From the NCBI RefSeq assembly GCF_015552075.1, contig NZ_JADNDZ010000121.1, positions 49,778 through 113,777 of the forward strand: a stretch of 64,000 bases of DNA, written 5' to 3'. Below the pieces are notes generated by a model that did no database searches, was not told the DNA's origin, and saw only the letters and a list, made by a program, of their open reading frames with translations. Below are positions 1 through 8,977 of the stretch, one piece after another. Each line of letters opens with the position of its first letter. Positions within the stretch are counted from its first letter, which is position 1. The translations under genes and the position numbers were made by a program. Origin of the DNA: Collinsella aerofaciens. GTDB lineage: Bacteria; Actinomycetota; Coriobacteriia; Coriobacteriales; Coriobacteriaceae.

Positions 1-317
1 CCATGGTAGATACGGCCACCGCGATCGAAGGCGACCTTGGTGATGCCGGCCTCGATGGCGCGCTTGCCAACGAGCTGACCGACCTTCTCCGCAGCCTCCT
101 TGTTCGAGGTGTGGGTGCCCTTAAACTCGGCCTCGAGGGTCGAGGCAGAGACGAGCGTCAGGCTGGAGCCCTTGCTGTCGTCGATGATCTGGGCATAGAT
201 GTTGGCGTTAGTACGGGTCACGCGAAGACGCGGACGCTCGGAGGTACCCGAGACCTTGCCGCGAACACGACGCTGACGACGCTTGAGGCCTTCCAGCTTC
301 GCCTTATGCTTGTTCAT
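1..317 (-). CDS. rplR: 50S ribosomal protein L18, 3' end cut by window edge
   Basis: L18 binds 5S rRNA in the central protuberance of the large subunit. The visible 105 residues begin [10 protein letters not shown] and contain the basic N-terminal segment, the [16 protein letters not shown] core and the RGGRIYHG signature just before the window edge. About 15 C-terminal residues lie outside. The ATG at 315-317 follows an AGGAG site. It is the last visible gene of the spc operon half (rplE-rpsN-rpsH-rplF-rplR). A GC-rich 8-bp hairpin at 346-367 sits in the gap after rplF. Confidence 0.95.
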   Translation of the reverse strand, partial: MNKHKAKLEGLKRRQRRVRGKVSGTSERPRLRVTRTNANIYAQIIDDSKGSSLTLVSASTLEAEFKGTHTSNKEAAEKVGQLVGKRAIEAGITKVAFDRGGRIYH

Positions 318-392
318 ACGTAAACTCCTAAAAAGGTTGATCTTGCCAGCACCTGACGGGGTGCTGGTCTTATGCGAGTGAGTCGGTTACGA

Positions 393-929
393 CTACTTGG
401 CGGCCTTACCCAGCTTGCGGCGGATGTGCTCGCCAACGTAGTGGATACCCTTGCCCTTGTAAGGCTCGGGAGGACGATGGCCGCGGATCTCAGCGGCGAT
501 CTGACCGACCTGCTGCTTGTTGATACCCTTGACGTTCACGTGGGTGTTGTCGGGAACCTCGAAGGTGATGCCCTCGGGAGCCTCGACGATCACGGGGTGC
601 GAGAAGCCCAGGGAGAACTCGAGGTTCTTGCCCTTCTGCTGCACGCGGTAACCGACGCCGGCGAGCTCGAGCTTCTTCTCGAAGCCCTCGGAAACGCCAA
701 CAACCATGTTGTGGATGAGGGCACGGGTGAGGCCGTGGCGGGCACGGGTCTCACGCTCGTCGTCGGGACGGGAAACGGTGAGGACGTTGTCCTCGACGTT
801 GATAGCGAGCTTCTCAAAGACATCGAGCTCGAGCTGGCCCTTGGGGCCCTTGACGACAACGTTGTTGCCGTTGACTGCCACTTCGACTCCGGCGGGAATC
901 TGGACAGGCTTATTACCGATACGAGACAC
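393..929 (-). CDS. rplF: 50S ribosomal protein L6
   Basis: L6 binds 23S rRNA near the factor-binding site. The 178-residue protein has the normal family length. It starts [12 protein letters not shown] and ends with the L6 signature [13 protein letters not shown] followed by a basic tail. The start codon is GTG at 927-929, placed 6 bases after AAAGGAG, so GTG is well supported. It lies 33 bases after rpsH in the same leftward operon. Confidence 0.97.
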   Translation of the reverse strand: MSRIGNKPVQIPAGVEVAVNGNNVVVKGPKGQLELDVFEKLAINVEDNVLTVSRPDDERETRARHGLTRALIHNMVVGVSEGFEKKLELAGVGYRVQQKGKNLEFSLGFSHPVIVEAPEGITFEVPDNTHVNVKGINKQQVGQIAAEIRGHRPPEPYKGKGIHYVGEHIRRKLGKAAK

Positions 930-962
930 GGTGATCTCCTTTCCTTCTACCTACCGAGCGAA

Positions 963-1361
963 TTACCAGACGTAAGCGATGATCTCGCCGCCGACGTTGT
1001 GCTTGCGAGCATCGCGGTCGGTCATGACGCCATGGCTGGTGGAAATAATGGCGGTACCAAGGCCACCGCGGACGCGGGGCATGTCGGCAACGCCGGTGTA
1101 CTTACGCAGGCCCGGCTTGGAAATGCGGCGGATGCCGTTGATGACCTTAGCCTTCTTGGGACCATACTTAAGCGTGATGTGCAGAGTCTTCTGGGGAACG
1201 GTGTCCTCGACATCGTAGCCCTCGATGTAGCCCTCCTCGTGCAGAACACGAGCGATCTCGACGAGCTTCTTGCTGCTCGGCATGGAGACCGTGGCCTTGT
1301 TCACAGAGTTAGCGTTACGGATGCGCGTAAGCATATCTGCGATCGGGTCTGTAAGGTTCAT
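963..1361 (-). CDS. rpsH: 30S ribosomal protein S8
   Basis: S8 is a primary 16S rRNA binder in the central domain. The 132-residue product starts [17 protein letters not shown], as the family does, and ends with the STSHGVMTD...GGEIIAYVW signature region. A GAAGGAG site precedes the ATG. It sits between rpsN and rplF in standard spc order. Confidence 0.97.
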   Translation of the reverse strand: MNLTDPIADMLTRIRNANSVNKATVSMPSSKKLVEIARVLHEEGYIEGYDVEDTVPQKTLHITLKYGPKKAKVINGIRRISKPGLRKYTGVADMPRVRGGLGTAIISTSHGVMTDRDARKHNVGGEIIAYVW

Positions 1362-1480
1362 ACAGATTCTCCTTCGTTCTTGATGAACACGTGCTCTTGG
1401 TTCTTCGCCGCCCTTAACGGCAAAGCCTAACTAGCGCGTTTTCCCTGTTCCAAACGGATGCTTGAAACGCTGGTAGTGAC

Positions 1481-1666
1481 TTACCAGCTGGCCTTCTTAA
1501 CGCCGGGAAGCTCGCCCTTGAGTGCAAGCTCACGGAAGCAGACACGGCACAGGCCGAACTTGCGGTACACAGAGTGCGGACGGCCGCAGCGCTGGCAGCG
1601 CGTGTACTCACGAGTAGAGAACTTCTGCTTGCGATTGCACTTGACGATCATCGATGTCTTAGCCAC
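1481..1666 (-). CDS. rpsZ: 30S ribosomal protein S14, zinc-binding type Z
   Basis: This is the short 61-residue S14 form found in actinobacteria and Firmicutes. The zinc ribbon is visible as C-x2-C-x12-C-x2-C starting at [11 protein letters not shown] strong GAGGAG site precedes the start. The gap to rplE contains a 9-bp GC-rich hairpin at 1701-1730. Confidence 0.96.
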   Translation of the reverse strand: MAKTSMIVKCNRKQKFSTREYTRCQRCGRPHSVYRKFGLCRVCFRELALKGELPGVKKASW

Positions 1667-1745
1667 TTATATCCTCCTCACATAGAGTATTGTTCGCCCC
1701 AAGCGCCGTCCCCTTGTGGAAACGGCGCTTTTAGGGCAGGTGAAC

Positions 1746-2303
1746 CTATTTCTTGAACGGGAAACCGAAGGCGTCCAGAAGGGCCTTGGCCTCCTCATCG
1801 GTGTTGGCGGTGGTCACGAAGGTGATGTCCATACCACGCTGGTGATCGACGGAGTCGAAGTCGATCTCGGGGAAGATGAGCTGCTCGGTGACGCCCATGG
1901 AGAAGTTACCACGGCCGTCGAAGCTCTTGGCGGAGATGCCGCGGAAGTCGCGGATACGGGGGATCGCGACGGAGGTCAGACGATCGAAGAACTCCCACAT
2001 ACGGTCGCCACGCAGGGTAACCTTGCAGCCGATCGGCATACCAGCGCGCAGGCGGAAGGTAGCGATGGACTTGCGGGCACGGGTGATCATCGGCTGCTGG
2101 CCGGTGATGGCGCGCAGGTCGCGCACAGCACCGTCGATGGCCTTGGAATCGGTAGCGGCCTCGCCGACACCCATGTTCACAACGATCTTCTCAAACTTGG
2201 GGATCATCATGACGTTCTCGTACTGGAACTTGTCCTGAAGCTGCTGCTTGACCTCGTTGTTGTACTTGGTCTTCAGACGCGGCACATACTTCTCTTCTGC
2301 CAT
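1746..2303 (-). CDS. rplE: 50S ribosomal protein L5, first gene of the detached spc half
   Basis: L5 contacts 5S rRNA and the P-site tRNA. The 185-residue protein has the expected length and contains the family segments [15 protein letters not shown] and RDFRGI. A GAAGGAG site precedes the ATG. In most bacteria rplX lies just upstream. Here rplX is 38 kb away at 40.6 kb and rplE is the first gene of its unit, with a candidate promoter about 140 bases upstream. Confidence 0.97.
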   Translation of the reverse strand: MAEEKYVPRLKTKYNNEVKQQLQDKFQYENVMMIPKFEKIVVNMGVGEAATDSKAIDGAVRDLRAITGQQPMITRARKSIATFRLRAGMPIGCKVTLRGDRMWEFFDRLTSVAIPRIRDFRGISAKSFDGRGNFSMGVTEQLIFPEIDFDSVDHQRGMDITFVTTANTDEEAKALLDAFGFPFKK

Positions 2304-2440
2304 TGTTCACTCCTTCTTGGGGTTTTAAGCACGGGGCGTGGCCACAGCGGGTTGTCCTCGTGCCTCCTGACTGCATCCGCGCCGCTCATGGCATTTTGCG
2401 GTTTGGACTCGACGCAGCAGGAGCCGACAAAACAATCGGT

Positions 2441-2469
2441 ACTATACGCGCATTGGGTGTGTATTTCCA
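2441..2469 (-). promoter_or_regulatory. Candidate promoter for the rplE-rpsN-rpsH-rplF-rplR unit
   Basis: On the minus strand, TGGAAA (2464-2469) and TATAGT (2441-2446) are separated by 17 bases. The -10 box is good and the -35 box is weak. The site lies in the 334-base gene-free stretch 2304-2637, where a promoter is needed because rplE is cut off from the S10 operon. The rest of that stretch holds only the palindrome at 2554-2620. Confidence 0.4.
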
Positions 2470-2553
2470 GAAAAACCTCGTCTGCCTGCACAACTCCACA
2501 ACTCCCCCGCACAAATGGGTCCGCATGCGACGGAGGAAAACGGATCTCTTGGC

Positions 2554-2620
2554 AGTTGCGGTGAAATAGTTCCTGGCTGACCGCCCGTCAGGCTTATCTA
2601 GGAACTATTTCACCGCAACT
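2554..2620. repeat. Palindromic intergenic element, copy 1
   Basis: Perfect 21-base arms (2554-2574 and 2600-2620) start and end with AGTTGCGGTGAAATA and its complement. The 25-base centre contains a smaller CTGAC/GTCAG hairpin. The outer 15 bases of each arm are shared with the element at 5333-5411, while the inner parts differ. It lies between rplE and the purine island, at the left break in the ribosomal cluster. Confidence 0.85.
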
Positions 2621-2637
2621 CATATATGGGGATGCGA

Positions 2638-3681
2638 CTAGCGCTTGCGGGGGACGAGTTTGGTACGGCGCAGGTGGATCATCTCGGCGGCGATGGAGAT
2701 GGCGATCTCCTCGGGGTCCTCGGCCTGAATGGCAACGCCGATCGGCAGGTGCAGCTCGTCGATCTGGTCCTGCGTAAAGCCCTCCTGCTCCAGGCGGGCG
2801 CGCACAAAGGCCGTCTTACGGCGCGAGCCCAAGCAGCCCAGATAGGCGGGTTTGGCGCGCATGGCCTGAATCACCACGTCGATATCAGACTTGTGACCCG
2901 CCGTGGCGACGACCACCAGGTCGCGCGGGCCGATGGGGCACTGCTTGCTCAGGTTCTTGTAATCGACCAGGCGACGATCGTAGACACCGGGCACCCATTC
3001 GGGGGTCAGCGTGCCGGGGCGGTCGTCGCAAGCCACGACGGCAAAGCCCGCCGCCGTGAGCACCCGCGCCGTCGCGGCGCCCACGTGTCCGCAGCCAAAG
3101 ATGTAGGTCAGGCCCTCGGGGCAGAGCGTCTCGATGTGCGCCGGGGGAATCTCGGAGGCGGCGTTGGTGTAGGTGACCTTACTCCCCTCCTCCACCAGCG
3201 AAAGCCCGGGGCAGCCCGCAATGGTGCGGCGCGATTCCTCGCCATGGTACTCGGCCACATCGCCCTCGAGCGCGCTCGCGATAAACGGCTCAAAGTCGAT
3301 GACGAAGTCGCCGATGCGCCGATAGGCCAAGACGTCGGCAATTTCCTGGAACAACGGTGCCTGGGTTGCATCCAGATGCAGGTAGCACAGGCAGATGGCC
3401 CCGCCGCAGATCATGCCGGTATCGGAGTTCTCGCCGCCCATGGTGTAGCGGACCAGACGCGACTGTCCCGCGCTCAGGAGCTCGCGCGCCTCATCCAGCG
3501 CAAAGAGCTCAATCTTGCCGCCGCCGATAGTGCCCGCCTGGCTACCATCGGCAAAGACGGCCATCCAGGCGCCCACGCCGCGCGGCGACGACCCTGCCGT
3601 GCCGGCAACTACCACCAACTCGCACGTCTTACCAGCCTTCAGAGCGCCAAGCGCAGCATTCACCACATCGAGCTTTTCCAT
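2638..3681 (-). CDS. XdhC/CoxI-family molybdenum hydroxylase maturation protein
   Basis: XdhC-family proteins bind and deliver (often after sulfuration) the molybdenum cofactor to xanthine-dehydrogenase-type enzymes in the cytoplasm. The 347-residue protein has an XdhC/CoxI N-terminal half with a GMICGG motif near residue 90. A C-terminal Rossmann domain contains GCGHVGAATA near 196-205. It ends the leftward pair with the yqeB-like gene (9-base gap). The probable client is the Mo-hydroxylase encoded at 23.8-26.6 kb. No start alternative is better than the ATG at 3681, though its Shine-Dalgarno site is modest. Confidence 0.88.
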   Translation of the reverse strand: MEKLDVVNAALGALKAGKTCELVVVAGTAGSSPRGVGAWMAVFADGSQAGTIGGGKIELFALDEARELLSAGQSRLVRYTMGGENSDTGMICGGAICLCYLHLDATQAPLFQEIADVLAYRRIGDFVIDFEPFIASALEGDVAEYHGEESRRTIAGCPGLSLVEEGSKVTYTNAASEIPPAHIETLCPEGLTYIFGCGHVGAATARVLTAAGFAVVACDDRPGTLTPEWVPGVYDRRLVDYKNLSKQCPIGPRDLVVVATAGHKSDIDVVIQAMRAKPAYLGCLGSRRKTAFVRARLEQEGFTQDQIDELHLPIGVAIQAEDPEEIAISIAAEMIHLRRTKLVPRKR

Positions 3682-3690
3682 TGCAATTTC

Positions 3691-4485
3691 CTATCCCTGG
3701 AATACACCGGTGAGCATGGCGAGCGCCTCGAGCACGCCGCCGCCGACCGACGTCGCCTTGTCCGAAATGTAGTTGATATAGCTGGCATCGCCGCGCGGAT
3801 CGACATCGGCGCATTTAAAGCCCTCAGTCACCTGCACGCCGTTCGCCAAAAGCCCGCGCAGACAACCATCAATCTGCGTGCGCATAGGCGTATCGCCCGC
3901 GTAGCCAATCACGTCTCCGGCGCTCACGATGTCGCCGATTGCACGGTCGGACCGAAACACGCCGGCGGCGGGGCTGTGGATAACGCGCTCCTTGCCATAG
4001 CCGGCGATAATGCCCGGCACGCCCGTGTTGGGCTGGGGCGAACCTTGGGTAATGACACGGCCGAGAAAATGCCCGCGCATGGTCTCGACCACGGCGTCGC
4101 AATCGACCGGCGCGGTAAAGCCCGGCCCCACGGCGATGACGGCAGGCGCCATGTCGCGCGTGGTGCCCAGGTTGCGCTTGGCCAAAATCGCGTCGACCAC
4201 AGCTGCGGGCTTAAGCTCATCGAGCATCTTGGCCTGGGGGTCCACCACAACGGCGACGTCTCCAGCCTCGGTAATCGCAAGCGCCTCAGCCGGCGTCTGT
4301 GCCAAGCGAGCGCGAATGCCTTCGACCTCGACCTCGCCCAGGCGAATGGCCTCGCAAAAACTGATTGTGCGGCGGATGCACGTGGGAACCGCAATATCGG
4401 CCATAACGACCGACACGCCGGCGCGCACCAAGCGAGCGGCGACGCCCGTGGCGATATCGCCGGCACCGCGAACATAAACGAGCAT
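3691..4485 (-). CDS. yqeB: YqeB/EF2563-family selenium-dependent molybdenum hydroxylase accessory protein
   Basis: This family occurs with selenium-dependent molybdenum hydroxylases and is thought to help install or handle the labile selenium cofactor; the chemistry is not settled. The 264-residue protein starts MLVYVRGAGDIATGVA, a nucleotide-binding-like glycine motif, and contains RRTISFCEA and the conserved GPGFTAP and IHSPAAGVF segments. A GGAGG site precedes the ATG at 4485. It is the short form of the family, since the E. coli YqeB named after the same group is much longer. It is divergent from yqeC. Confidence 0.85.
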   Translation of the reverse strand: MLVYVRGAGDIATGVAARLVRAGVSVVMADIAVPTCIRRTISFCEAIRLGEVEVEGIRARLAQTPAEALAITEAGDVAVVVDPQAKMLDELKPAAVVDAILAKRNLGTTRDMAPAVIAVGPGFTAPVDCDAVVETMRGHFLGRVITQGSPQPNTGVPGIIAGYGKERVIHSPAAGVFRSDRAIGDIVSAGDVIGYAGDTPMRTQIDGCLRGLLANGVQVTEGFKCADVDPRGDASYINYISDKATSVGGGVLEALAMLTGVFQG

Positions 4486-4587
4486 TCCCGGGGCACCTCC
4501 CTGTGCTACGGTTTGAGCAGAGCAAAAGCGGTTCGACCGCTACTCTGATGATTATTTATTATCACAGTTTTATACGGCGGTGAACAG
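4486..4587. promoter_or_regulatory. Divergent control region between yqeB-like and yqeC, with a palindrome
   Basis: Both flanking genes read away from this 102-base gap. It contains a perfect palindrome, AGCGGT-TCG-ACCGCT (4527-4541), which extends with AGAG/CTCT on the outside. The rest is AT-rich, as expected for back-to-back promoters. A palindrome in this place is consistent with an operator, but the bound protein is unknown. Confidence 0.4.
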
Positions 4588-5322
4588 ATGGAAACGGTTA
4601 GCGGCAATCTTGCCTCGACGCTCAGGATCGAGCCGGGCATTACCGCGATTATCGGCAGCGGCGGCAAGTCGACGTTGCTGAAGACGCTGGGTCTCGAGCT
4701 TATGCGCGCTGGCGGCCGCGTGCTCCTCTGTACCACCACGCACATGTTTCCCGTTGCCGGCGTGCCATGGGACGGGTCGAACCGTCGCCTGGACGCCGCG
4801 CCTTGGAAGCCGGGCGCCTCGCATGTCCCCGGTTGCACCTGCGAGGCCTGCGCGGGCTTTGCGCGCGGAAGTATCTGCCAGACAGGTGTCTTGGACCCCC
4901 AGACAGGCAAGTTCTCCTCCCCTGCCGAGCCGCTCGACCAGCTGGCGCAGCGCTTTGACTACGTCCTGGCCGAGGCGGACGGCAGCAAGCGGCTCCCGCT
5001 CAAGACGCACGCCGCCTGGGAGCCGGTGATTCCCTCTGGCACGGCCAACATCGTCTGGATCGTCGGCGCCTCGGGGTTCGGCAAGCCCATCAACGAAGCC
5101 GTCCACCGCCCCGAGCTCTTTTGCGAGCGTTGCGGCTGCGAGCTCACTGACATCGCCACGCCCGAGCGCGTCGCCATGGTGCTCAATGCCGAGATGCGGA
5201 TGCTGAACCTCAACAATGCCCGCATCATGCTCAACCAAGTCGACACGCTCAGCGACCCCACGATGGCCGACCGCTTCGAGGCAGCTCTCGACCACCCCGT
5301 CGTCGCCAGCAGCCTCAAGTAG
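4588..5322 (+). CDS. yqeC: YqeC-type selenium-dependent hydroxylase accessory protein
   Basis: YqeC proteins are P-loop accessory factors found with selenium-dependent molybdenum hydroxylases. The 244-residue product carries GSGGKST at residues 23-29. It also has two cysteine pairs (CTCEAC near residue 86 and CERCGC further on) that could bind metal. The family is recognised by CTTTHM after the P-loop and the AEADGSKRLPLK segment. It is the only rightward gene between the two palindromic elements (2.55 and 5.33 kb). Its Shine-Dalgarno site is weak. Confidence 0.87.
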   Translation: METVSGNLASTLRIEPGITAIIGSGGKSTLLKTLGLELMRAGGRVLLCTTTHMFPVAGVPWDGSNRRLDAAPWKPGASHVPGCTCEACAGFARGSICQTGVLDPQTGKFSSPAEPLDQLAQRFDYVLAEADGSKRLPLKTHAAWEPVIPSGTANIVWIVGASGFGKPINEAVHRPELFCERCGCELTDIATPERVAMVLNAEMRMLNLNNARIMLNQVDTLSDPTMADRFEAALDHPVVASSLK

Positions 5323-5332
5323 CCGGCCCCAT

Positions 5333-5411
5333 CTCCTCAGTTGCGGTGAAATACGGACTGTTTGGCCGCCCGACGGCCGCAAACAGTCCGTATTTCACCG
5401 CAACTGAGGAG
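5333..5411. repeat. Palindromic intergenic element, copy 2
   Basis: Perfect 32-base arms (5333-5364 and 5380-5411) surround a 15-base GC-rich centre. The segment AGTTGCGGTGAAATA in the arm is identical to the copy at 2554-2620. The inner arm (CGGACTGTTTG) is unrelated to copy 1, so the arms changed together. It lies between the convergent ends of yqeC and hydA and could also act as a bidirectional terminator, although there is no T-run. Confidence 0.88.
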
Positions 5412-5431
5412 GGGACACGGCATCTTTGCTG

Positions 5432-6799
5432 CTAGCGGGGCACGTAGCGACCGGGCTGGGCTCCGGTGGGCTCGCCGTCGCGCGCGGCCAGCACGCCATT
5501 CACAAACACAGCCTTGGCGCGGCCATGTGCCTCAAAACCCTCGAGCGGCGTGTAGTCCACAGCCTGATGCTGCGTCGCCGCGCGAATGGTCCAGCGCGCC
5601 TTGGGATCCCACACGCACACGTCGGCATCGGCACCCTCGGCAAGACAGCCCTTGCGCGGATACATGCCAAAGACGCGCGCCGGGTTCTCGCTCATCAGGC
5701 GGCAGAGGTCCTCGGGGCCCAGCTGTCCCTCAAAGCTCGTAGCGATCGCGACGGGACGATGCTCCACACCGGGTCCGCCGTTGGGAATCGCGCGGAAGTC
5801 GTCGCGCCCGCGGTCCTTTTGCCCGTGCAGGTTAAAGCTGCAGTGGTCGGTCGCGATCGTATCGACCTCGCCGGCCACAAGCGCCTCGCGCAGTGCCGCA
5901 CGGTCGCCCGCATGGCGCAGCGGCGGGCTCATCACATATTTGGCGCCCGCAAAGCCGTCCTCGCCCTGCTCCAGATAGCAGGTGTCGTCGAGCATCAGAT
6001 ACTGGGGGCATGTCTCGACATAGATGTTCTTCTGCCCGCGCGCTTTGGCAGCGCGAATGGCCTCGAGCCCCAGCTTGGTCGAAAGGTGCACTACGTTGAC
6101 CGGAGCGTCCCCGGCCAAGTGCGCCAGATACAGCAGGCGGCTCACGGCCTCGGCCTCACACACGTCCGGACGGCTGAGCGCATGCCCCTCGGGCCCATGA
6201 ATCCCCCGCTCGTACACGCGCTTCTGCAGCTCATTCACCAGCGTACCGTTCTCGCAATGCACGCACAGTATGCCGCCAATACGCTTGAGCTCCTCGAGCA
6301 CCTCGAGCGTCTCGGCATCGTCCAAGCGCAAGTGGTCGTAGGCAAAGTAGGTCTTAAACGACGAAACGCCCGCCTCGCGCATAGCCGCGAGATCGGCGCG
6401 GTTGCGCTCATTCCACTCGGCGAGTGCCATATGAAAAGCGTAGTTTGCCGTGCAGGTGCCGTCGGCGCGGTGGTGCCACTCGGCAAGGGCATCGGGCATG
6501 GTCACGCCGCGGTCGGCCGTGGCGTAGTCCACGATGGTCGTCGTACCGCCGCAGGCGGCCGCACGCGTGCCGGTTTCAAAGCTATCGGCTGTCCAATCCA
6601 TGCCAGTCCAGCACTGCATGTGCGTGTGGCCGTCGATAAAGCCCGGGAACACCCAACAGCCCGCGGCATCCTCGACGGTATCGCCCTCGCCCGGCTCAAT
6701 CGCCGCGGCAATCCGCACAATCTTGTCGCCCTCCATGGCAAGATCGGCGCGGCGAAGCCCCTGGGGCGTCACGAGCGCGCCGTTTTTGATGATGATCAT
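5432..6799 (-). CDS. hydA: Dihydropyrimidinase/D-hydantoinase-type cyclic amidohydrolase (hyuA/ygeZ class)
   Basis: These enzymes hydrolyse cyclic ureides and hydantoins and need two metals in the cytoplasm. The 455-residue protein shows the metal ligands GHTH (H58, H60), the carboxylated lysine in SFKTYF (K149), HCENG (H181), HLSTK (H238) and TDHCSF (D318). In purine islands this enzyme is reported to be needed for urate breakdown and probably opens the imidazole- or pyrimidine-derived ring. It is 8 bases after the mobA-like gene and preceded by AAGGAG, so the two form an operon. The true substrate here is inferred. Confidence 0.88.
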   Translation of the reverse strand: MIIIKNGALVTPQGLRRADLAMEGDKIVRIAAAIEPGEGDTVEDAAGCWVFPGFIDGHTHMQCWTGMDWTADSFETGTRAAACGGTTTIVDYATADRGVTMPDALAEWHHRADGTCTANYAFHMALAEWNERNRADLAAMREAGVSSFKTYFAYDHLRLDDAETLEVLEELKRIGGILCVHCENGTLVNELQKRVYERGIHGPEGHALSRPDVCEAEAVSRLLYLAHLAGDAPVNVVHLSTKLGLEAIRAAKARGQKNIYVETCPQYLMLDDTCYLEQGEDGFAGAKYVMSPPLRHAGDRAALREALVAGEVDTIATDHCSFNLHGQKDRGRDDFRAIPNGGPGVEHRPVAIATSFEGQLGPEDLCRLMSENPARVFGMYPRKGCLAEGADADVCVWDPKARWTIRAATQHQAVDYTPLEGFEAHGRAKAVFVNGVLAARDGEPTGAQPGRYVPR

Positions 6800-6807
6800 G
6801 TTGCTCC

Positions 6808-7422
6808 TTATTGATTAATACAGTTGGCCACGCGATCAAAATACGAGCAGGCCGCGATATGCTCCGTTATGCGTCGCTGTCCCTCTGCGGTATCGACATC
6901 CCACAGCTCGTAGGCACGCGCCTCGACCAGCACCACGTCGGTACGGTCCTTGAGAATCGAGCCCCCGCCGTCCTTGCCCTCAAGACGTATGAGTGCATCG
7001 AACAGTTCCGCCGGAAAGAGCACCGGGCTCGAAGGCTCACCGTTGCACGCAAGACGCACCGGATGTTTGCGGCCACGCTCGTCAAATGCACGAACCATAG
7101 CCTCAAAAGAACCCGAACTCACGAGCGGCTGGTCGCCCGGCAAAAAGAGGCAACCTTTCCAGTTGCGTTCGACTCCCCATGAAAGGCCCGCACGGACGCT
7201 TTCGCTGCGCAGCTCGCCATCGTGCAGCACGCACGGGCAATGCTTGTCCTCGCAAATCTGAGCGACCTCGGGCCAACGCGTCGAAACCACGACGTCAAAG
7301 CCCCGGGGAACCGAATCGATGGTCCGGGCAATCAGCGGCTCGCCATAGATATCGGCAAGCATCTTGTTAGAGCCAAACCGCTTGCCCTCGCCCGAAGCCA
7401 TAATGACGCATCCAAGTTTCAT
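6808..7422 (-). CDS. ygfJ: MobA/MocA-like nucleotidyltransferase for molybdenum cofactor (ygfJ class)
   Basis: The family transfers a nucleotide (CMP or GMP) to molybdopterin to give the dinucleotide cofactor used by xanthine-dehydrogenase-type enzymes. The 204-residue form starts MKLGCVIMASGEGKRFG. The glycine-rich nucleotide loop and the following NKM are visible. I chose the ATG at 7420-7422 because GGGGAGG lies directly upstream; the frame is open 18 codons further but without a ribosome site. LPGDQPLVS is the usual metal-binding region. It is cotranscribed with hydA. Confidence 0.85.
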   Translation of the reverse strand: MKLGCVIMASGEGKRFGSNKMLADIYGEPLIARTIDSVPRGFDVVVSTRWPEVAQICEDKHCPCVLHDGELRSESVRAGLSWGVERNWKGCLFLPGDQPLVSSGSFEAMVRAFDERGRKHPVRLACNGEPSSPVLFPAELFDALIRLEGKDGGGSILKDRTDVVLVEARAYELWDVDTAEGQRRITEHIAACSYFDRVANCINQ

Positions 7423-7510
7423 GGTGATACCTCCCCTGAAACCATCGTACCCATAACTCGCGCCGCGGGCATCCACATCGAAAGCGCTTATCCCGCACGC
7501 CCACGATACA

Positions 7511-7550
7511 AAAAGGGGGGCACCCCGCCGTTTGGCAGAGCGCCCCCTTT
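7511..7550 (-). terminator. Intrinsic terminator after ygeW
   Basis: A run AAAGGGGG pairs with CCCCCTTT across a GC-rich loop. On the minus strand the stem is followed by T-rich sequence. It lies 24 bases after ygeW, closing the dpaL-ygeY-ygeW unit before the mobA-like/hydA unit starts. Confidence 0.8.
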
Positions 7551-7573
7551 ACATGGCTTACCTCAGCCCGGCT

Positions 7574-8776
7574 TTAGGCCTGGAGCCAACGGGCGGTGTT
7601 GCGCTCGTCGAGGGCCTTGAGGGTAGCGGCGGGATCGGCAACCTTCTGCAGGAACATCATGGCTGCGATGGCGTACGGCTTGTAGCTGGCCTCCTTGTAC
7701 ATGCCCACGCGGTGCATGTCGAAGACGTCGGCGTTGACCTCGCCGTGCTCGCAGGAGACACCGGAGATGTCGGCGGGCAGCGGGTGCATAAAGATGGTGT
7801 CCTGGCCGTTGGCAGTCTTCTCCATGAGCTCGGTCGTGGAGCACCAATCCTGATGCGTAGCGTTCTGAGCGAGCAGCTCCTTCTCGAGCGCAGCGATGCC
7901 GGCGTCGTCGCCCTCGGCGTACAGGTTGGTGCGCTTCTCCATGGCGGCAAACGGAGCCCAGCTCTTGGGGATTACGATGTCGGCGCCCTCGAAGGCCTCA
8001 GCCATGGTGTTGACCTGCTTAAAGGTGGTGCCGGACTCGGCGGCATAGCCCTTGGCGCGCTCGACGACCTCGGGCATGAGGTCGTAGCCCTCGGGGTGAG
8101 CCAGGGTGACGTCCATGCCAAAGCGGGGCAGCAGGCTGATCAGCGACTGCGGGCAGGACAGCGGCTTGCCGTAAGAGGGCGAATAGGCCCAGGTGACGGC
8201 AACCTTCTTGCCCTTGAGGTTCTCAAGACCGCCAAACTCGTTGATGAGGTAGAGCATGTCGGCAGAGGACTGCGTGGGGTGGTCGGAATCGGACTGCAGG
8301 GAGATGAGCGTGGGACGGTGATCCAGAACGCCGTCCTCGTAGGCCTGCTGGACAGACTCGGAGACCTCGGCCATGTAGGCGTCGCCCTTGCCGATGTACA
8401 TGTCGTCGCGGATGCCGATGACGTCGGCCATGAAGGAAATCATGGTAGCGGTCTCGCGGACGGTCTCGCCGTGAGCGATCTGGGACTTCTTCTCGTCCAG
8501 GTCCTGCAGCTCAAGGCCAAGCAGGTTGGCGGCCTTAGAGAAGGAGAAGCGCGTACGGGTGGAGTTGTCGCGGAACAGCGAGACGGCCAGGCCCGAGTCG
8601 AAGATCTTGGACGAAACGTTGTTCTCACGCAGCTCGCGCAGGGCGTCGGCGACGATGTAGAGCGCCTTGAGCTCATCAGTGGTCTTGTCCCAGGTGTGCA
8701 GGAAGTCGCTGCCGTACATACCCTTAAAATCGAGGCCGTTCAGCTGCTCGACGAGCTCGGTAAACTTAGCGTCCAT
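7574..8776 (-). CDS. ygeW: Knotted carbamoyltransferase YgeW
   Basis: YgeW belongs to the aspartate/ornithine carbamoyltransferase fold family, but its substrate is not established; it is one of the genes reported as needed for anaerobic urate use. The 400-residue protein has the carbamoyl-phosphate loop STRTRFSF (S72-T75), HPTQ at 166-169 and a late HPLPAD. I chose the ATG at 8776 (MDAKFTELV), which follows AAAGGA and gives the family length. The upstream open frame is not conserved-looking. A 7-bp hairpin at 8931-8955 lies in the 201-base gap from ygeY. Confidence 0.92.
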   Translation of the reverse strand: MDAKFTELVEQLNGLDFKGMYGSDFLHTWDKTTDELKALYIVADALRELRENNVSSKIFDSGLAVSLFRDNSTRTRFSFSKAANLLGLELQDLDEKKSQIAHGETVRETATMISFMADVIGIRDDMYIGKGDAYMAEVSESVQQAYEDGVLDHRPTLISLQSDSDHPTQSSADMLYLINEFGGLENLKGKKVAVTWAYSPSYGKPLSCPQSLISLLPRFGMDVTLAHPEGYDLMPEVVERAKGYAAESGTTFKQVNTMAEAFEGADIVIPKSWAPFAAMEKRTNLYAEGDDAGIAALEKELLAQNATHQDWCSTTELMEKTANGQDTIFMHPLPADISGVSCEHGEVNADVFDMHRVGMYKEASYKPYAIAAMMFLQKVADPAATLKALDERNTARWLQA

Positions 8777-8930
8777 GTAAATGTCCTTTCTAAAGGTGAA
8801 ACGATCGCAATGAGTAGATGCGCTCCGGCATGCGCGTGTGGCTAGAACATGCAGAGCGCTATGACGAGGACCCGCTACCGTCGAGGAAGCATGGGAGATA
8901 ACGACCGCGGGCCCCAAGTCAACAGGAGGT

Positions 8931-8955
8931 GCCGGGGGCATAAACTGTCCCCGGC
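8931..8955. other. Hairpin between ygeY and ygeW
   Basis: GCCGGGG (8931-8937) pairs with CCCCGGC (8949-8955) around an 11-base loop. No T-run follows on the minus strand, so it may adjust relative mRNA levels within the operon rather than end transcription. Confidence 0.4.
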
Positions 8956-8977
8956 TCAACAAGATCGAGGAATGGGA

